Part shown: positions 1-10,982 of the stretch, in pieces
Numbering within the stretch: position 1 is the stretch's first letter
Layout of the letters: the number at the start of each line of letters is the position of its first letter
Assembly: GCF_000002075.1 (NCBI RefSeq)
Contig: NW_004797283.1
Coordinates: 317,392-381,391 of the forward strand
DNA length: 64,000 nt
Origin: Aplysia californica
Lineage: Eukaryota > Mollusca > Gastropoda > Aplysiida > Aplysiidae
Direction: 5' to 3'
The notes under the pieces: generated by a model
The model's input: the letters and a program-made list of their open reading frames with translations, nothing else
The model's database searches: none
What the model was told of the DNA's origin: nothing
Made by a program: the position numbers and the translations under genes

Positions 1-190
1 CCGTGTGCAAGTTGCGCACGTTAAAGATCCCTTGGTGGTCTAAAATCGATAAGAGTAGGCTTCGGCCGCCACCCGGGCAAAATTCAAAATTTCCTACCAA
101 CTGAAAATATATTAGGTGTGTCCCGCGCGCTCATATGGCCTTATGCAGTTGCCAGCGCCGTAAAACACTTTACAAAAACAAACAAACAAG
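1..190 (+). repeat. SINE family C, 3' part, cut by the window edge
   Basis: Matches the 3' part of the complete copy at 25829-26360 almost base for base, including a shared tract reading AAAATCGATAAGAGTAGGCT. It ends in the conserved 3' hairpin module (about 130-165) followed by an A-rich tail with CAAA repeats. The left part, with the tRNA-like head, lies outside the window. Confidence 0.85.
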
Positions 191-767
191 AGAGAGTAAT
201 GAAAGGCGCGACACTGAGACTTCAAATTCGACAAAGGCCAATACAACGTTCAGGGAGATTAAAAAACAATACGCCTATATCATCAAACGATATTTCAAAA
301 TATCAATGACAAGAAAGATCGAATAACAGCTACAATCAACTAGTTAACAAGAAGGTCTGAGACATTCTGAGGCGCGTTAGGAGGAATTCTAATACATGTA
401 TCGGCCTGATGTTGTCCGCGCTTCCGGTGGTGTCCACATTGTGAGCAATTGTAAAACATTAAATAAAAATTTGAAGATATTAGATCTATGTACAACACAT
501 GTGTCCAAGCTAGAGTTTTCTATTGTATATCGCGTGATGATTTTGGCGTATTCTTTTTTAATCACTCTGTATTTTATGGCATCCAGGCTGTACATGTATC
601 TTTATTCATGACTGTGCGTCTTCTGAATAGGTTTTACAGGTCGCCTCAGAAATGCTCAGAGGTGCAACTGGTACTGCAGCACCTAAAAGAAGTTTGCATT
701 ACCTTTTTTCTTTAATACAGGACGTGTCTTTACGACCCCATCGACACAATTTAGGTCATTTAATATA
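191..767. other. No gene seen
   Basis: Only short unsupported open frames in several phases. No splice-flanked coding exon and no repeat shared with the rest of the window was found. Confidence 0.5.
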
Positions 768-945
768 GAAGGTGAGCTTCCTACCCTACCCTGTCTTTCA
801 GGGCCAACCCAGGCTGAAAGGGAAACTATATTATCCCAGCAGAAAAACCGGGATACTCGATAAAAATGTCTACCCATTTGGGAATCGAACTCAGATCTCC
901 TGCTGTCTCCAGTGAAGCGCCTAATCGCTACACCACAGACGCCGG
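768..945 (-). repeat. tRNA-derived SINE (family E)
   Basis: Read on the minus strand it starts with a tRNA-like head: an A-box-like stretch (GTGTAGCGATTAGGCGC) and a B box (GAGTTCGATTCCC) at normal spacing. It then runs into a body with 'cagcctgggttggccc'. Related body fragments occur near 21090-21150 and 28965-29040. No intact tRNA cloverleaf is present, so this is a SINE and not a tRNA gene. Confidence 0.7.
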
Positions 946-1291
946 TCTAAAGTACATTTTGCGTCCAGGTTACAACATGTGAAGTGAAAAGAGTAACTGC
1001 TTTTTAAAATATGACCATTCTCACGTCACTTTTCGGACAGCCCTCGAGAATGAGCGCCACATTTTTTTCTGTGGGTAACATTTCACAGAGATACGAAATG
1101 TCATAGCTCAGGGAAAATGTTATTGTTGTGACATGCTGAGACCTTGTTTCCGCTTCCAGTTGCAGGAGACTAGATCTAGATCTATACCAAGGTCATCAGA
1201 ACTGTATTTCTTTTTAAACTACCAAATGCTCCCACAAGACACCATGTAGTTGCTCGCGAAGGCAGATTACTTGAGCGTTTACTCGGCGTGT

Positions 1292-2016
1292 GCCCGGTTA
1301 CACGTAACGATAAATTGTACAAAAACAGGACGATCTTGCGATTATACGATAAATCGTTAGGTGTAACCACACAATTGTACAAATTTTGGACGATTGGACG
1401 ATGGTTTGGAGACTCGATCGAGAAATCAAGCGCTGCTTGATATTTTCCGTGCGATCACAGTCAAATTTGAGGGAGATGCGCTGCGACGTGTGTAAAAATA
1501 ATTACCGCAGGTAAAAACTGATTTCATATTCGGAATCAGCGTCGTGAACCTAATTTGGTGCGTTATTATTTTTTATTTTAGCAATTTTATTATTTAGTTG
1601 ATCGTTAATGGTGAAGCTGTGCATCAAGGTCACTCGGTGCGTTGGACATCAGCAGTCAAGTCAAAGCTTCCGTTCTACACACAACACGGAAGGCCTACAG
1701 TATGGCCACCCTTTTCTAAAGACACTGTTCTGCTATATCACAATGTACAGGGGAAGGAGGGGGGGGGGGCTCCTGTGAGCGAGAGGTAGAGTTCACCTTT
1801 CAATCATTAGGTCCAGAGCTCGAAACCTTCACATAGAGAGCAGGCAAATCCCTGTCGTCGCAAAGAGACATGGTGGCTTATGACGAGGAATCTCCTCTAT
1901 CGAAAGAAGTCTGGACGATAGATTGGAACGTGTAAACAGACAACATAGTTCGATAAAACGGACAGTTCTCCCGTATGACGAATCTGATAAAATTTATCGT
2001 TGCGTGTAACCGGGGC
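1292..2016. mobile_element. Non-autonomous DNA transposon with ~27-bp TIRs
   Basis: The ends are inverted repeats: GCCCGGTTACACGTAACGAT at the left, and the reverse complement of the right end reads GCCCCGGTTACACGCAACGA. The left end is itself partly duplicated in inverse (about 1295-1370), giving a subterminal hairpin. There is no transposase reading frame. The superfamily is unassigned because no clean target-site duplication was found. Confidence 0.65.
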
Positions 2017-2035
2017 TTAAGAGCGTCTGTTGATA

Positions 2036-2036
<1 letters not shown>

Positions 2037-2080
<44 letters not shown>
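2037..2080. repeat. (CT)n microsatellite
   Basis: About 20 uninterrupted CT units directly before a tRNA-derived SINE head. Confidence 0.95.
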
Positions 2081-2083
<3 letters not shown>

Positions 2084-2087
2084 GGTG

Positions 2088-2265
2088 GCGTCTGTGGCCT
2101 AGTGATTAGGCTGCCAGACCCGTAATCAGTGTCAGCTCGTTCCAAGATTGTGTCCTTGGGAAAGACAGTAATGAGTAAATTCTCGTTTGGCTCTGTCCTT
2201 TCGGAAATGGACGTTAATCTCGGAGGTCGCGCCTCTCAAATAACCCAACAGTGTTGATAGGAGCG
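2088..2265 (+). repeat. tRNA-derived SINE (family D), 3'-truncated
   Basis: The head 'gtggcctagtgattaggctg' followed by a degraded B box matches the heads of the copies at 55046, 47342 (minus) and 56637 (minus). The 3' tail seen in those copies is missing. Confidence 0.65.
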
Positions 2266-2714
2266 TTCAAACCAATCATTTCACCATTTTCTCTCTCTCT
2301 CAGGGTGAGCATGTCGTGGGCTCTATTACTCTTTTTCACTCCTCTCCACTCTCTTTTCCAACTCACTCTACTTATACCCCGCCCTCTCTTTCAACCTTGT
2401 ACCCCCTATCCCCCCCCCCCCAAAAAAAACCCAACGTCCTCTCACCACCCCACCCCCCCCCCCCGAATCCATCTCACACTTCTCCTCATTTCATCCCCTC
2501 TCCTCCACATTAATAAACATATCTTACCGTTCCATCCTCTCCTCCTCGCATCCCTATATCTTTCTATCCTTTTTCGTCTTTAAAATCACCCTTTTCACAC
2601 AAAAAAGAAACTGACTATATTTTTTATAACAGACCTTCCTACACCATCTTTCCCAGTAAGATCCTGCCGTACCTCAATTAAAAACTAAGTTTTTGTGTTA
2701 TATTTGTTTTTTAA
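2266..2714. other. Pyrimidine-rich tract, no gene
   Basis: A C/T-rich stretch (about 2290-2580) with poly-C runs near 2410 and 2453. The proline/leucine-rich frames it yields are low-complexity artefacts. Confidence 0.6.
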
Positions 2715-2875
2715 AGTTTTAACGGCACTTGCAACACAATTAAGTCATATATAAGTACCGACGTTTAGAGGTGTTACAAGAGAATAACAAACGCAAAAAG
2801 GAGGGGAGAAAAGGATGATACATGTAGATGTTTAAAAGGAAAAAGGGAGCGAACCACAGAGCATCCGCTAACAAT
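2715..2875 (-). repeat. SINE family A copy
   Basis: On the plus strand it begins with the module 'ggcacttgcaacacaattaa' and continues with the family body (TTAGAGGTGTTACAAGAGA and so on), ending near 'gcatccgctaac'. The transcript orientation is inferred to be minus, because the hairpin and A-rich tail then fall at the 3' end. Confidence 0.8.
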
Positions 2876-2989
2876 TTTAATTTGTTTGTTGAGTAAAAAA
2901 AAGCACATCGACACAATGATGATCATTAAGTGCTGGGAAAAAGTAAGACAGACAGACAGAAACAACAGAGGGAAAGGGGGGGGGGGGGG

Positions 2990-3215
2990 GGTGCTCTCGC
3001 AGTTTAGAGGTTAAGGTGTTAGCCTCTCATTCAAAGGTCCCGAGTTCGAATCCGGGTAGCGACCGAAAAATTTTCTTTTCTTAAATTTTCTCCTTTCACC
3101 TCCTTTCCTGCTCTAGAAATGTTCTGCCGTCTTCTTTTGTCTCCACTTTCTTCCCTCACCTCTCTTGCCCCTTTCTCTGGGCTCCTGACTCCTTTAAAAT
3201 TAAAAAAGAAAAAAA
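2990..3215 (+). repeat. SINE family C, 5' half
   Basis: tRNA-like head with A box (TAGAGGTTAAGGTGTT) and B box (GAGTTCGAATCC), then the C/T-rich body shared with 25829-26360. The copy stops about halfway, in an A-rich stretch. It is preceded by a poly-G run (2978-2990). Confidence 0.85.
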
Positions 3216-3239
3216 AAAAAGTTTCAGCTTCAGTTGGGT

Positions 3240-3295
3240 AAAAAGTTTTACATAGCTCGCAACTGCATAAGCACAAGGTCATATGGACTTGAAGA
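3240..3295 (-). repeat. Isolated copy of the 3' hairpin module
   Basis: 'gctcgcaactgcataag' and 'aaggtcatatgg' match the module that ends families A, B and C. It lies in opposite orientation to the truncated family C copy just before it, so two pieces abut here. Confidence 0.6.
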
Positions 3296-3300
3296 CAGAG

Positions 3301-4620
3301 TTTAGGTACTCTGTATCCATGATGGAAGCCAAATGAAAATTTTAAAAAATATATTTATTATGAAAAAAGCGCACTGTATGAAAAAAGAAACATTATATTT
3401 TATTGTCTGCCTCAGTTAGCAGAAAAAGTGACAAAATAATAATAATAATACATAATTAGGATGGCTAGAAGTAGAAAAGAATTAATCAAGAACAAAAAAC
3501 AAACATTTCCACAGGATGTCCATACTCTGAAAGAAGTAACACAACTCAACACAATACCACATCAGTATTGACACTGCTGCTAAAACAACAGAACTTCTAG
3601 CCCGTACAGTAACAGCTGATAAGGTTTATATGGCATCAACTTTGACTCAACTGCATGAGTCTCTCTCTCCCACATTAAAAAAAAACTCCCTTGAAAATTA
3701 AGAACTTACTTCTTGAGGCCTTAATTAAGAGAGTCAGCTTACAGTGAAATAAAAAGTAGACAAACCTGCATAAGAATTAAATAAATTAAGCATGTCATCA
3801 AAGGCTAAGTGTTATGAAGCGAAAATATGTAAGAAAAAAATCGATAAACAGAAATAGGTTTCTAAAATCAGATTACTGAGAGCCCAGATGAAAGTGTACA
3901 TCATGATTTATGCCTCAGAAACACTGGTGAAACTGATGATACACAAAGCAGATGGCAATAGTTCTTAAAGAACTTTTCACTGCACAACAATCAAACAATC
4001 ATGAAACTTGCGTTGGTTACATCACCGCATGACAAATTTTTACTAACCATTTCTGACAGACTAATCAACATTTTTGTTAATGAGCAAACAATTCATAACC
4101 AACACCTCAGAGCATTTTCACAACAAATTTGATCTTCAACGTGGAGAATCAACTTCTAAATAAATTAACCAGGTTCTGGCTAAACACGAAAATCAAATAC
4201 AGTCAACGACAGATGAGTTGATGTTGTCAGGGGAGTACAAAACATGATCAACTCATCCAAAGTTCAGCTTTAACTGTTGGGATCTGTCTGTCTGTAAAGA
4301 AGTACAGGAGCTGGGATCCAAGAAAAAGATAAACTTAATCGAAGATCAACTCAAGCGAGTTCAACAAGTGAAGTTGAATGTACACATATTACTTTTTATA
4401 TATCATATATGACATAATAATATGCCTATTAATGTAAATTAGGAAACTTATTGTACAACCACATATCTAAAGCACACATAATACAAACGACGCACAAATA
4501 ATTATTTTCTACTAGACACAGTCAAATGTGAATGATCGTCTCTATTGTTTCTTCTATCCATACAAAAAAAAGGTAGAGTTTGCATGTGACACTTTACAAA
4601 AAATTTACAGCTTTTAGTAT
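3301..4620. other. AT-rich intergenic DNA, nothing recognised
   Basis: No splice-flanked coding exon, no inverted terminal repeat and no family shared with the rest of the window was seen on either strand. Confidence 0.5.
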
Positions 4621-4624
4621 TTAG

Positions 4625-4998
4625 TTTCAGTAGAGGTTTTACCCCGCTTGCAACTGCATAAGGTCATATGAGCGCCAAGGGGTGGATGTCAACACTGGGA
4701 ATTAGGCTTACTCTGCTCACCTCTCCAGCTTCAACAGCACAAATTCTGCTTCGACTATCAAGGCATCCCGGAAATAGTGGGTCACAAGAGTGTGACAAAC
4801 ATACAAAAGTAGAGGAAAATTAAGATAGGATTAGGATAGAATAAGCAGCAGTTCCCTGTTGCAGTTCCGGAACAGTTACAAGCAGGACATTGATGAATCA
4901 GCCCATTTACAATTCTACTGTGCATAAGAACATGTTAATGTCCCCCCTTTTGGAACGGCCTAAAGACACTTCAGCCAGTAGCACCGCCCCCGGGGGGT
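4625..4998 (-). repeat. SINE-like family B copy
   Basis: Starts on the plus strand with the shared module ('cgcttgcaactgcataaggt' ... GAGCGCC). Its body is unlike family A: 'ggtggatgtcaacactggg', then 'cttcaacagcacaaattctg' and 'tgacattgatgaatcagcc'-like stretches that recur at 29963-31110. It ends in a C/G palindromic run near 4988. Confidence 0.75.
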
Positions 4999-5227
4999 AT
5001 ATACAACTTAACAACTAAATCTTAACCTATACATTACAACAGTATCTTACACCTAAGCTGAATCATTTCTTTTCTTAACCCTCTAGCAACTGAACTTGAT
5101 TAGTGTTTTTAAAATCCAGAAATTTGAAGTGGTACAGGGAAATATTTATCAAGTTGATAGGTCGCTTTTATTTTAAAAAGATTTGCAATGGGTTTATTTC
5201 TAGACAGCAAGGTCTAGTCTAGGTTCG

Positions 5228-5392
5228 TAAGAGTTGTACGGCACTTGCAACACAATAAGGTCATATAAGTGCCTAAGAATAGATGTGTAATAAGAGATTA
5301 ACATATACAAAAAAGAAGGATGGTAGATAACGACGATAGATGTTTGACAGGAAAGAAAAAGCAAACCACTCCAGAGCATCCGCCAACAACCA
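5228..5392 (-). repeat. SINE family A copy
   Basis: Complete copy: hairpin module with intact 7-bp stem (GGCACTT/AAGTGCC), TTAGAGGTGT-type body, and the family end 'agcatccgccaaccacc'-like sequence. Confidence 0.85.
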
Positions 5393-5652
5393 CAAAATCT
5401 AGTCTGATAGAGAACACTGAATTGTGATTCATAAAGGTGTACTTCTTTCAGAAATCATTATCTTAATTCAATGTGCCAAATATGGCACATACCATACTCG
5501 AGGGTTAAAAATGAGCTGAGTTTGTCATTTCAACTACCACTTTAAACTTTTGCACTGACAAGGGACTAAACACCAGTCCAACAGCTTGTCAGTCATGGTT
5601 TGGTAAAGCGTTCAAAATACCAAAAAAAAAAGAGCACAGAATCATCCTATTT

Positions 5653-5675
5653 AGTTCAGTTTTACGGCACTTGCA

Positions 5676-5735
<60 letters not shown>

Positions 5736-5882
5736 TATATAGTTCATATAAGTGCCAAAGATTAGAGGTGTTACTAGAGAGTAATATACAAATAAAAGGA
5801 AGGGGAGAAATAAGGACAGTCATAGATTTTTTACAGGAAAGATGGAGTAAACGGCACCAGAGCACACGTCAACCACCCAGTA
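5653..5882 (-). repeat. SINE family A copy with a microsatellite in its hairpin loop
   Basis: The two stem arms (ggcactt at about 5666 and aagtgcc at about 5750) are intact. The loop is expanded by CA repeats and about 24 TA units (5690-5732). The body and end follow the family. Confidence 0.85.
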
Positions 5883-6593
5883 ATCACCCAACCATAGCTC
5901 AATTCAGAATGAAAACCTGAAGCAAATTGTACAACAAGCAGTACATTTGCCCAGCTGTTCAAAAGTCGCAAGGATATTCCCAAACTTCACCAAGCTATTC
6001 TGATTTTGGGTTTGAACTGTGTATCAAACCAAAAGAAACTAAAACTGACTTCTCTTTAATTTCAGGCAATTACTGGTTAATCTGTCCATTGAAAGAGAAA
6101 AACTGATAAAATCATAAATGAGGAGGTGAAATATTCTTGTTATTTTATATGGAAGCTCTCTCAAAAGCCTACACACCTTCATAAATATCGCAACTTCAGT
6201 TTGTTGGTTAATTTCATAAATGTGGAATGTGTATGTACTTGAGGAAAACTACTTGTTCACACAATCATCTCATGATTCCAAGTCGTAAATCTGAATAAAG
6301 AGCAAAATAACAGAGAAAACACCTAAAAATGATACATTTTCCACTGATAACAAAATACCCCAGAAGAAATTGACATAGACACCCCATACATTATGAGGCA
6401 CTCGCCACTTTCACATGATGGAAGAATTTTCATCTCTAAAATTTTCTGGAGGACACGACAGTATCTCATTTCATGCCACCAGATACAGCATGGACTGGAT
6501 GAAATAAGTAACTGAGCAAAGAGAAGAAAGAAACAATAAAGAAGATATAAATTATACATTTGAAGATGATGTCACCAATCTCCATCATATATG
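5883..6593. other. AT-rich intergenic DNA, nothing recognised
   Basis: No supported gene or repeat on either strand. Confidence 0.45.
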
Positions 6594-7030
6594 TCACAAT
6601 GTGGTGGAATCAGGCTCTCGTCAATTTCTGGGCAAGTCGATTTACATGTATTGGTATCATCTTAAAGCTTGTTCATTTATCTTGCTTTTGATGAAAAAAA
6701 AATATCCATTTATCTAGAATACAAGTTGAGATATTTACGAATGAAGGAGGTGGGGGTCACCTGGTTTCAGAGGTAAAAATACTGAGAAAATGACCGCCAA
6801 AGATTAGTTATTTCCTCAGTTTGAGAGTCTGTAGAACCCGAAAACTTACATTTTTTGTGCCTTTAATCGACATTTTTCAGTAAAAATCCACACAGAAATG
6901 TGTTCTTTAATGGGCTTGAAAGGTGTAGAGCCTAAAAAACCAAAAAATCTATAAAAAATTCACAAACCTGCAGAAAAATGCCAGTTTCTTCACTTTGATT
7001 ATTTTGACGACCGCCTGATTTCACCACGCT
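6594..7030. mobile_element. MITE family M copy (~0.43 kb)
   Basis: The ends are inverted repeats: left 'ggtggaatcaggctctcgtc', right reverse complement 'tggtgaaatcaggcggtcgt'. The interior matches the copies at 49363, 62180 and 62603, for example 'gagatatttacgaatgaagg' and 'gaaaacttacattttttgtg'. There is no coding capacity. Confidence 0.8.
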
Positions 7031-8790
7031 GCATCACATCTGCACTGTGAAAAAAGGAAGCACCTTCTTTTCCTTAAATTAACGTACAAATACACCTTCC
7101 AGGTACCATGGTAAGCCAGTGAAAAATAAACCCCATAATAGGACTCTAAACAAAGCAACATGCTCATTATTAATTGCAACAAACGTATATTCCTCTTTCA
7201 CAAAGAAAAACTTTTTAAACTGATAAAAAGCAGCTGACAGCTTGAATTAAAAGAGACATAATGCACCGTCTTAGATCTAAATGTTCACTAATAAAAAAAA
7301 ATATTGCAATGAAATTAATTTAAGGTTTTGTTATGTCCAATTTTTTAGCACAATAGATGATATGTGTTTTCATTTTTAAAACAGCTTTTTACTATCGCTT
7401 CACTCTTATGACAATCGTCTTTCTTGGTTTGAGTAAAGAGGAACACATAGATACTATAACCACCATTAGTGCAGGAAAAAGCAAGATAAAAAGATTCTTA
7501 CAAAAAAATGGATTGAAAAGTAGGACCTACCAGTGACCTCCTCAAATCATCTGCATGTGCGTGACCTTTGCAATATGCAAGAATATAACACAAACTCCAC
7601 AAGATGATTCAAATCACTAGAAATAGTCTACTTAAACAGCACAGAGGCCTGAAACAATATGCTTTGACCAACACCAATTATAAATTATATTGAGTAACAT
7701 TTCACAAGACATAAATGTATGTATGTTTATATGAGTTAAAGAGAATCATACTGACAATCAAGACAGTCATTTAAAGCTGAAGGGGAAGGAGGAGAGACAG
7801 ACAGAAACAGCAGAGGGACAGTAAAGAATTAAAACCTATTAGTGGTGTCCTCCAAGCTTCTTAATTTTTTTAATGAGCAGAATTCCCATTTTCCACAGCA
7901 TCACAGTCACTATTGTCACAGTTTGTACAGATGCCTAGACATCACTACATAAAAGCACTGACCATGACAAATGTTCCAAGACTAAGAGACAAGAGATCTT
8001 TTCTCCATTAAAAAAAAAGAATATCACCATATAAGAGACAAAAAGGAAGAAATCCGGTTTTGCGAGAAAAAAAATTTTTTTTTTAAACAGTAGCATATTA
8101 AAGAATATCTTGCATACAACGTCCTGTGAGACAAAAATACAGATCATTTGTATTATAACTTTTATAACCTGTTGTTGATCCAAGATAGGATAGTGTTCAA
8201 AACATGTACAATCTTTCAAAGACGTAACGTGCCTTACTTAATCTGAAGTCTGTTACATTGAAATCATTTCAATTTTTATCATTCAAATAAAAAATAAGAA
8301 CTAGTGAGCAACATGTAGATCTGATTTCCATTTGCATTCTGTCCTTGGTTGGTCACGACTTCTCCAAACAGTTTGAGTGACAAATAAAATGTGCATTAAA
8401 CTAAAAAAACTTGTTTTAATTTTAACTAAATCATTAACAGAGCAGCAACCGATTCTAATTCACAGCAATCTGAAATCAAATACTGTATTAAAGTTTGAGT
8501 TTAACATCAACATAATGAAATCAAATGGGGCTGAGGCAAGTAAGACATTCAGGCAGAAACAGTAGAGGAACAGTAAAAAATTAGATTTCATTTCTTATTT
8601 TAAAAAATAACTGCTAATGGCTGAACAATAGATTCTTAGCAGACAAGAGCCTTTATCAGATGGTAATGTCCGAAATAAATGTACAAGTGTGTATGGGTTT
8701 AATGCAACTGTCAGCACTATTATGTTATTAAAGATGCGGACCTCCGAATTTAATGTTCACCTCGGATAGTACCAAGCCAGATGAGTTCTT
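7031..8790. other. AT-rich intergenic DNA, nothing recognised
   Basis: Read on both strands. Only short frames without splice context were found. Confidence 0.45.
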
Positions 8791-8800
8791 TAGGTTTAGT

Positions 8801-8938
8801 AAGAGTTTTACGGCACTTGCAACACAATAAGGTCATATATAAGTGCCGAAGATTAGAGGTGTTACACGAGAGTAACACACACAAAAAAGGAGGGGAGATA
8901 AAGACGATAGATGTTCAGAGTACCCGCCAACCACCCAC
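8801..8938 (-). repeat. SINE family A copy, slightly internally deleted
   Basis: Intact stem arms around a loop two bases longer than usual ('aaggtcatatataagtgcc'). It ends with 'acccgccaaccacccac'. Confidence 0.85.
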
Positions 8939-9187
8939 TCAGAAGAGTTCAAGCCTTGAAAACACATGTAAAACAACCCAAGTTCAAGAAAGCTCATTGT
9001 GGATTCGAGCCGAGGCTATCTGCTCCCTAACTCAGCATGATACCAACTGAGTTCACAGAGCGTCCACCGAAATGAGTCACCAGCTGCAATGACTCGAGAC
9101 AAGAACAACATGGTGTTCTTTCTCTGTGTCTTCACTTCATGACTCTTTCAATTATGCAACACACTTCTTAGACCATGCACTTTTTAA

Positions 9188-9193
9188 TTTATT
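9188..9193 (-). promoter_or_regulatory. Putative polyadenylation signal AATAAA
   Basis: Minus-strand AATAAA about 300 bases after the stop codon of the unrecognised gene at 9492-10982. Position and spacing fit a 3' UTR; there is no direct evidence of use. Confidence 0.35.
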
Positions 9194-9491
9194 TCACTCC
9201 ATTGTATTAATTCCTTGTGGTAAAGATATATAGAAAAGGTTCAGGTAATATAGCAATACGTTATAAACATCTATTATATTATGATGATGATACAGAGACT
9301 TTTTACTGCTTCTTCTAGCAAGCCATATCACAGAGGCCACGACTTTGCATTGCAGGTACAATGAGTTCCAATATAAAGTGACTATTCTTCCCATAGTATC
9401 TAAAACAGTGAGCCCTTTCAGGTATTTCACTTTTTTAGACCCAATCAGAAACATTTATCTTTACCAGCTCATACAACATATTAGATCTTCT

Positions 9492-10982
9492 TCATAAAAC
9501 AATTTGCTTTAACTCTTGTGTTTGTGTTATAACCTGCCCTTGCAGTCCACACAAACCTTCAATGCTACCATCAAATCTTGTGATTTTTTTAAATGACTTT
9601 AGAAATTTGATATATGCTTCCATTTGCCATTCACTGATCGCCTGTGAAAAGGAAAAATAAAACAGGCAAAATAATTTGCTTCCTATCTGGGACTAAAGTA
9701 GCAAGTAGCAGGCACATAATTTACCCTCAAAGTCAGACAGCGAGTGAAGTCCCACAAAAAGTTCTTTTTCACCATGTAGGTATGATATGAAACTACTACA
9801 AAAATTAAACTGGAAGCAAAGTGTTAATACGCAATACATTCTGCCTGCAAGTAAGCATAAAATAGTACATTATATAGGAAAGGCAATGCCAACCTGCACT
9901 TACTATCTTACATTTTAAAAGATCACCAATATATTAAAAAAATATGATTGAAAAATCTTCAAACCTGTCCGCTCATAACAAAAGTATCTAGAACATAGGT
10001 TATGAGTATTGTTTGAGAGGTCCTAGCATCGAAGAGGTATGCAGGACCTTTCACAACCTCATCTCCCATAGTCCTACACTCCAGATGATAATTACCAACA
10101 CAATTGTTCGATATCTCATTATGATTATGTTCAAACCTGTAGTCAGTTTATGTAAACACCACGCAAATGGGGTAAAAAAAACAAACAACAGATCCATAGA
10201 AATAAATATTTGAAAATTACTCAAACAAAAGTCTTTCTCTGTACCACATACATCACAAAAATATCATACTAAGAGCAATCAATGCACAACATCATCACAG
10301 CTGTATGTAGACTGTACTCCAAAATAAAATAAAAAAGAAAATGGATCAAGTAACAGCATGATAAGAGCCCAAAAATGAATTACACCGGACATCTGGTAAA
10401 TCACAACAAACAGCCTACAGTGACCGGCTCCTCTTCCCCACTGTTCAAAAAAACAAAAACACACAGCAGGGAATCAGGAAACTGAGATTTCAGATCGGAG
10501 GTTTACACACAGATATCAATTTCATAAATTTCGGTTCTGACCTATGAACCTATGACAAGTAATTTTAATTCAAGACAGAACTTTCAACAAATTTATTGTT
10601 CTCAAGGAACAGAGATACCATTCTCCCTCCACATCACATAATAAAATAGATTTCAGTTTCATTTTAATGAGGTCAAGAAACCATTTCCCAGTACCTTTGA
10701 TGATAGGGTTTTTCTCAATGCACATGTATTATTCACAAATAAGAATTTTTCTCTTTACTTTTCTTCGGCATCCTTTTCCTTCTGTGTAAAATCTAATACG
10801 GACTTCTTCAATTCTCAACATTCATAATAAATTCAAACTGCAGATCTAGGAGGTATCAAACATTATCAGTGACAGTGAATTCATTGAATACTAGAAGAAA
10901 AAAAAACCCAACAGCAAACAAACAATAGACGAACCTACCATTTTGGATGGGTTACAACAATGTGTTTGACCTGCCTGACACC
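9492..10982 (-). CDS. 3' end of an unrecognised spliced gene (partial)
   Basis: Three exons can be read on the minus strand. Terminal exon 9492-9641: acceptor after TTTTCACAG, 49 residues (AISEWQMEAYIKFLKSF...), then TGA. Middle exon 9965-10136: acceptor CTACAG, donor GTTTGA, about 57 residues with no stop (FEHNHNEISNNCVGNYHLEC... DTFVMSGQ). Tentative upstream exon 10939-10982: acceptor TAG, donor GTAGGT, GVRQVKHIVVTHPK plus a split Trp. Phases agree across both junctions. The piece is about 120 residues, mixed in composition, with no signal peptide, membrane segment or repeat, and a possibly helical C-terminal part. I do not recognise the family. Upstream exons were not found in 10983-12235, so the start is unknown; they may lie inside or beyond the M6PR locus. 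Confidence 0.6.

Noticed and set aside
2251-2583. Proline-rich 110-codon frame
   Set aside because: Pyrimidine-rich low-complexity DNA with homopolymer C runs.
10280-10464. Minus-strand open frame of 61 codons next to a possible acceptor
   Set aside because: Phe/Leu-rich without donor. It reads like AT-rich intron sequence between the two exons of the unrecognised gene.
10744-10785. Small minus-strand terminal exon (KEKDAEEK, stop) after a TTTTACACAG acceptor
   Set aside because: Too short to test, and no upstream exon with matching phase could be linked to it.
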